This document shows positions 58,643 through 64,000 of a stretch of 64,000 bases of DNA, one piece after another. The notes beneath the pieces are model-generated. The model made no database searches and was not told where the DNA came from. It saw only the letters and a list, made by a program, of their open reading frames with translations. The stretch's first letter is position 1. Each line of letters opens with the position of its first letter. This stretch comes from Mercenaria mercenaria (Eukaryota > Mollusca > Bivalvia > Venerida > Veneridae): NCBI RefSeq assembly GCF_021730395.1, contig NC_069366.1, positions 67,027,001 to 67,091,000 of the forward strand, in the 5' to 3' direction. Made by a program: the position numbers and the translations under genes.

Positions 58643-58848
58643 GACAGTCAGTGAGAATGATTTATAAACATAAGAAGAAACTAAGGATCTCGCCCATAGA
58701 TGAATACAAATCAGTATTCATTATAGATGACCTGACCCCATTAGGTATGAGATTTAAGACTGTTGTAAGCAACTTTCAAGGTGTCTCTAAGTTGTTTATC
58801 AGAGATGGAAATATCCATTGCGAGTATAGAGATAACATTACACTCTAA
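58643..58848 (+). pseudogene. LINE ORF1-like fragment, 3' part
   Basis: Continues ORF1 after the insertion: SVRMIYKHKKKLRISPIDEY, then VFIIDDLTPLGMRFKTVVSN and GNIHCEYRDNI, ending in a stop. A separate frame at 58867-59193 adds a linker with degenerate SSHLDPVTD-type repeats (four copies). Confidence 0.6.
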
Positions 58849-59179
58849 ATACGCCATATCTTCGATTTGTTGAAGGTGGATATCACTATTATTACTGAGG
58901 AAATGGTAAAGAAACCTGGACTGGCTGATTATATCCATGAGTTATTGGCTGAAGATACTGTTAGCTATAATAGTTTTGGGTTTAGTGTTAAAAATGATTG
59001 TTATGTTGATTCACATGCTGGTGATATTTCTAGTCATCTTGATCCAGTTACTGACAGTTCTAGTCATTTAGATACAGCTGCTGGCAGTTCTAGTCACCTT
59101 GGTCCAGTCACTGACGTTTCTGGTCATTTGATTAACATTACAACAGTTATGCTATTCTTTCCGACAGCGTATACATTAA

Positions 59180-60270
59180 GTTTGCATTTATAAATGTATG
59201 TGTCTTGTGTTCCAAACTGACAAATCCAGACTTCATAGAGTTTGTTCAACAACATCACATTATCGGATTTGCTGAAACTAAACTTAATGCTTATGATAAT
59301 CCTGATTTACCAGGTTATACCTTAAAATAGTGTCTGCTTTTTAATTTTGTCTTTTGGCAGTTTCTGTGATATGCAGATCCCCTCCCTAAATTCCAGTTTG
59401 TTTAGTTCTGCCCATTGTTTTCTCGTTTAGGGCACAGCCATTATTTTGTCTGGGGATCATACCCCGCTTTTCGTGGAATTGCACTCTGTGCCTCACTAAA
59501 GGTTCCATGTGCATCGCCGTATGAATACATCTGCGGATGTGTCTAAATTACATTCTGGTACTTATAACGTGTATAAATGATGAGTTCTGCTCAACCCGGG
59601 GCTAGAGGGCGTGGACGGTAGCTTGCAATTTCACTTCCGTCCATGAACAGGCTCAATCAAACCGAGCCTGCAACATTTTCGTTTATGCCTGTGGTTTTCC
59701 ACTTTTTTTTACATAATAAGTATTTTAAAAAGAAATCTGGAGGGGTTGGTATATTCATAAAAAATGACGTTGTATATCTATCTTAGATATGAGACTGTGG
59801 TTTAAATTTTAATAATTTTGATAAGAATACTATCTATGGGATTGTTTATATTCCACCAGAAGGGTCAGCCTATAGTTCCTGTTGATTTTGTGTTTTTGGT
59901 GATTGTAATGCTAAAAGTGGGAAAATCACAGATTTTACTGAGTTTGATCCATATATTACGGATAAAAACATTAGGTGATGTAACTAGTAATATTTTGTTT
60001 ATTAGTCACTTGAGTGACTTAGGGGTGCCATCGCAAAGATATTCATTAGAAAATTGTCATGTAAATAATTTTGGATATAGGGTAATTGATCTCTGTAGAT
60101 CTAACAATTTCTTTATCGCCAATGGTAGAATTGGTTAAGATGCATATGTTACTTGTAATAATAGTAGTCTTATTGATTATGTTATAATGTCAACTGTGAA
60201 TTTTCTAAAAGTAAAGAACTTCGAAGATTTTGATCCTGTATTATCTGATGCACATTGCGGACTATTACTT
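59180..60270 (+). pseudogene. LINE APE-type endonuclease remnants
   Basis: 59180-59330 reads SKLTNPDFIEFVQQHHIIGF then AETKLNAYDNPDLPGYTL, with the AETK endonuclease motif. 59715-59790 resumes with KKSGGVGIFIKNDVVYLS. 60080-60270 has RVIDLCRSNNFFIANGRIG, SLIDYVIMSTVNF and SDAHCGLLL, whose SDAH/SDH is the final catalytic motif. Frame changes and an insertion break it. Confidence 0.65.
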
Positions 60271-60442
60271 GAAAGTATGTGAACTTTAATTACATGGACT
60301 CTTGTAATTATGGCAATGTGTCCTCATATTCTGAAGAAACCTATATGGGACAGTTCCTTGAAGGACCAGTTTTTGGACAATTTGATCATAAAGTTATCTC
60401 TGAGTATAAACATGTATTAGATGATATGTTTTACGTTCTGGA

Positions 60443-61450
60443 TTGTCTGTTAATGATATAACAGAGAGTATTTCTAAAGTTTTATCAGATGCTTCTGTAA
60501 ATAGTAATGTTGTTGTAACTCGGAAGTTACACATAAACAGGCCATCAAAGAAAACTGCAAGAAAGTCATGGTTTGACTTTGAATGTTCATTATTGAACAA
60601 GCTAGAAAAACTTTGTTTGCATTGTTTCAAAAAGGCTCGAAAGCTTAATTTATCATTTATTCCAGTAACATCTGTTTGACGCTATGGTAGCATCTATATT
60701 GTTATATGGCAGTGAAGTATGGAGTATAGAAAACACCAAAGTACTGAATAAATGTCTGTTGAAGTTTTATAAGTTGATTTAAATTTTAAAAAGTCAACTC
60801 CAGACTGTATTGTTTATGGTGGGCTTGGTGCCAAACCTGTATCATTACTGGTTAAACATAGGGTGATGTCCTATTAGGGCAAGCCGTTGAATGCTAAGGA
60901 TGATAAAATTTGTAAAGTTTTGTATAGAACTGTTCTTGGTCTTTATAATGCCAATGTATTACAAACCCCATGAGTTACTTATGTTCACAAAACATTAGAT
61001 GAACTGTATTATCGGATGTGTTTTATAGTCAGACAGTCGTTAGTACAAATAGTTTTAAATCAATGGTTAAAACAAGACTTACTGATCAGTTTCTTCAAAA
61101 CTGGCATAGTGATGTATAACAGTCTTCTACGTGTTTAGTTTATAGAACGATTAAATCTGAGTTTGGTAACGAAAAGTACTTAGATATTTACCTAAAGTTT
61201 TAGTACATGCACTATGTAAATTTAGAAGTAGGAATCATACGTTTCCTATTGAAAAAGTCAGGTTTTTACATTGAAAGAGATCAACGTACTTGTCAACTTT
61301 GTAACTATAATGGCTTAGGTGACGATTTTCATGATTGTTAGTGTCAATTTTTCACAAATTTGAGGGAAAAAATATATTCCCACAATTATACGAGACACCC
61401 AAATACTTTAAACTTAAATCATCTCATGAATTATAGTAGTAAATCTATAC
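60443..61450 (+). pseudogene. LINE ORF2 C-terminal remnants without RT core
   Basis: Reads ARKSWFDFECSLLNKLEKL upstream of the missing polymerase region, then MVASILLYGSEVWSIENTKV and VYGGLGAKPVSLLVKHRVMS downstream. LYGSEVW is the usual motif after the thumb of CR1/I-type LINEs. Many stops follow. Confidence 0.6.
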
Positions 61451-61499
61451 GATGCGAAAATCGTGAAGCACAGTGCATGTTTAGTGACTGACCCCTCTA

Positions 61500-62600
61500 C
61501 AGTTAATTGCTACGCTTTCCTATTTGATGGTGCGATGACTAATAAAGTTAAGGACTCCATGATGCTTTTCTTCTAAATCCTACATACAACGGACGGAGGG
61601 AGTTGATTTTTGTCTTACGGTTTTCTTAGTCGTGCCCTTAAAAGTAAGGCTCTTGTTGCTCTGACTTCAGACAAGTTGTTGAGTACATTGGTGTAATTGT
61701 ACCTTAAATTTACCTTAATTTTATGTTTTGCTTTATTTATCTGTTACTTTTGCACTAATGTTAGAGCCTTTCTCAGCGGGGATTTTATTTACATTGTGTT
61801 GTTTAACTTGTTGAAAATAGTGTAAGTGCGAGGTTGGCATGCCCTAAACGCGTTTAAACCACAAGTTTCCTTTATTTAGGTTACTGCCCGTTCCAAGGCG
61901 GTGCCCCTATTTTCAACTGGCTGTTTTGTCTGTCTTGTATTGTCTGTTGCGTATGTTTTCTTGTTTGTTGTAAGCGTTTTTCCTCCGCCCCACACCCCCT
62001 ATTGCCCTCTCCTTTCCCTTGCATTTATGCTACTTTTTGCATCCCCTCCCCCCTTACTTTTAGTAAGTTTTCGTGGCTCCCCTTTGTTTTGGCAGCCGAA
62101 TCCCAAGATGGTACTTGATTGTTTTTTCCTACTTGTGTGGGTGCGTTTGTATGCTTGTGAGTCTATTACGGTGCCCTACTGTTTTGTTATGGGTTGCTTG
62201 TTCGTTTTTCTATGTTATTCAGTTGATCGTAGTTGTGTGTTTATCTTTGGTACATGAGTGTCTGCGCTATTGTGGTTTACGTTGTAGTGCGACCGTTTTT
62301 AAAGAAAATGGCATTCCCTTGTATATTCGTCCTTGTTCAACTTTCCCCTTCGGATTCCTCCACCCCGGCCCCATTTCGCCCCTTACCATTCCCCCCCCCC
62401 CTCCATCAATATTTAGCATAAATTAATATGTACTTGATAGATGTTTGAAGCAACCCGTCTGAAATATTTTTCCATTACAGCTTCTTTTTGTTGTGGGCCT
62501 ACTATGTAAATGCGTGGCTCTGGGGCTGTGTTTTTGGTGCTCTGTGCTTCCGAGAAACCGAGAAATCTACCCTTACCTATTATCGTTTGTTAAACTGGCT
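61500..62600. other. Pyrimidine-rich repeat-like stretch, no gene
   Basis: The plus strand is rich in T and C from about 61880 to 62410, with CCCCCCCCCCCTCC near 62389. Frames at 61901-62257 and 62073-62426 are composition artefacts full of F, L, C, V and P. It may be a 3' extension of the LINE or another interspersed repeat. Confidence 0.4.
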
Positions 62601-62609
62601 TTATTTTGT

Positions 62610-63130
62610 ATAGTCTGCCTATATATCCAAAAAAGAGGCCTAGAAATTGGCTTTGATGGCATTTTTTGTTAATGCCCGACAGCCATGTTCATTGTTAACT
62701 TTATAAAAATTGGAAACTTTTCTGGGGGGCTGTCGCCTTCTAAGGGTCATAGTAAGGTCACAGCACAAGGTCAAAGGTCAGTAAGTGCATTTTTGTTATA
62801 AACTTCATATATTTGCAATTTTTGCTACATCTTAATACAAACTTGTAATTTTTCGGTGATAATTATGAATCTCAGAAGTAAAATAAATTATTTCAAATAG
62901 ATTTATTGCATCTGAGACTGGCAAAATTCAAAACGACTAAAGTTATTTCAGTAGAATGAGCTTAAATTTTCGTACGCTCTAATATTTTGTTCATTTATGG
63001 AAGTTATCTTTCTCAGGCTTCTAAAATTTCCGTTTTCTGGCTAACAGTTTCCATAATGGCAGGTTGGTTACCTGTATAATTGTCTTTATGAACAGTACAG
63101 GTAGAAAAAATCTATGACGCATATTTTATA
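62610..63130. other. Intergenic, no feature seen
   Basis: Contains AGGTCA-type words near 62755-62780, probably from worn tandem-repeat elements. Nothing else can be supported. Confidence 0.3.
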
Positions 63131-63140
63131 AAGACTAGTA

Positions 63141-63305
63141 CAGTCAAACTTCGTTTGCTCGAATGCGCATTATCCAATTACTACTTTTGCTCGCTCGAAC
63201 TTGGTGCCAGGTCTATATAATTTATACTTCTCGTTGGCTTTTACTACTGATATCTCGAACACATGTTGCTCGTCCTATCAAGCTCTAGCGAAAATAGTTT
63301 GACTG
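63141..63305. mobile_element. pogo/Tigger-like MITE, 165 bp
   Basis: CAGTCAAACT at the left and AGTTTGACTG at the right, flanked by TA on both sides (63139-63140, 63306-63307). CAGTCAAAC ends with a TA target are typical of pogo/Tigger elements in the Tc1/mariner superfamily. The interior has CTCGAA repeats and no coding capacity. Confidence 0.75.
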
Positions 63306-63309
63306 TACT

Positions 63310-64000
63310 AACTGTTGACAGATCTAAAGATTCCTTCGGAGGCATAGAACTCCAGAACGTAAAATAGCAAACTCGGTTTGATTAAGTCTGTTTGTGAGAT
63401 AAAATGAAATGTAAAAATTCTCTCAAGCATTATCTATAACTGTCCATGCTGTCAATCAAAACTCTATTCCATTGGTTTACGCATGTGCATCAGCATGAGA
63501 AATGGTACTTTTCACATTTTCGAATCAGCTAAAAAATTATTCCTTGCACGTTGACATTAGGCTATTATAAGGACTTGTAACCGCTCTTCAAGTGTTTCAA
63601 TAGCTACAATTTTGTAAATATTTGTTTATATTGGTTCTTTAGATGTCATAACTTCAAAAAAGGCTTGATAATTGTCAGTAGTTTATCGAATGTTACTAGT
63701 ATGATCTTTATGACTGTGAATATAGGGGCAAAGCATGTTTCTTTTTCTGTTACAACACCTTTAGATTCCGAGTGATTAGTTGGTGATAGAACCGTGTGGA
63801 GCAAACTTACCAATGTATCACGAAGGAATCTACTGATGTTATAAAATAAACAGTTGTGAGCTAATGCTATTGCAGCCTTTAACGTGTAAAAATAAATATA
63901 TTGTCAATTAAATTCAGTGCGGAATGTTAGAATTAACTACCCTTATATAGAAAAAAAACTTCTTACCCTTACATAAAAAAATGAATAAACTCCATAAAAC
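63310..64000. other. Intergenic, no feature seen
   Basis: No coding segment or repeat was recognised up to the right edge. Confidence 0.35.

Larger units (their letters stand above)
54590..61500 (+). mobile_element. Decayed non-LTR LINE with ORF1 and endonuclease, interrupted by other elements
   Basis: The layout is ORF1-like sequence (54658-55091 and 58643-58848), a linker, an APE-type endonuclease start (59180-59330), endonuclease continuation (59710-60270), and RT-flanking and C-terminal parts (60440-61450). A 3.55-kb element splits ORF1 at 55092-58642, and about 380 unrelated bases split the endonuclease at about 59331-59709. The core polymerase region (YADD) is missing between about 60670 and 60690. 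Several stops and frame changes are present, so the copy is dead. CR1/I-type affinity is inferred. Confidence 0.7.

Noticed and set aside
61901-62257. 118-codon frame rich in hydrophobic residues and proline, resembling a membrane protein
   Set aside because: Composition artefact of a pyrimidine-rich strand, with two overlapping frames of the same kind.
62768-62780. Perfect DR1 nuclear-receptor element (AGGTCA A AGGTCA)
   Set aside because: The same words recur within tandem-repeat elements (for example, reversed at 32304-32316), so it is most likely repeat debris.

Overview
The window looks like nuclear DNA of a marine bivalve mollusc. It is AT-rich and gene-poor, with tiny exons in huge introns. 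It also carries several repeat types I associate with bivalves: tandem-repeat elements ending in a hairpin plus CTAA, tRNA-derived SINEs, foldback elements and CR1-like LINEs. The assignment rests on repeat style and one host gene, with no species-level marker.

Region 1 (1-23.3 kb, minus strand): the 5' half of an N-acetylneuraminate (sialic acid) lyase gene, NPL. Six small exons (about 23252-23260, 16937-16998, 16458-16528, 14051-14138, 7251-7314, 3467-3542) join with consistent splice sites and phases into one N-terminal TIM-barrel sequence carrying the GTTGE motif. The rest of the gene lies off the left edge. Its introns hold a 171-bp satellite, a 564-bp higher-order minisatellite, a foldback element, a LINE 3' fragment, a TTAA-type transposon and Helitron-like tandem-repeat elements.

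Region 2 (24-36 kb): two SINE heads, then a minus-strand gene with an open 614-residue stretch. It encodes a predicted PIN/FEN-like nuclease with a C-terminal cysteine-rich CXC (tesmin/TSO1-type) motif, and an upstream exon lies near 30.5 kb. A degenerate tandem array sits just past its 3' end. Further on is a CR1-like LINE fragment flanked by a long (about 165 bp) direct duplication.

Region 3 (39.2-46.8 kb): a 7.5-kb DNA transposon with about 353-bp terminal inverted repeats and a 5-bp target duplication (TTTAA). A seven-exon transposase-like gene runs on the plus strand. Inside its largest intron, on the opposite strand, is a two-exon gene for a PHD-finger protein, and that gene's own intron has been hit by a Helitron-like element. 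I consider this the most interesting locus in the window. The plus-strand gene is damaged.

Region 4 (47-64 kb): more tandem-repeat elements, then a decayed non-LTR LINE (54.6-61.5 kb). Its ORF1 is cleanly split by a 3.55-kb TIR element (target duplication GACAG), which itself contains a 446-bp hAT-type MITE (8-bp target duplication ATTTAAAC). A pogo/Tigger-like MITE lies at 63.1 kb.

No rRNA, functional tRNA, CRISPR array or prokaryote-type operon was seen. I noticed no LTR retroelement or other virus-like fossil.
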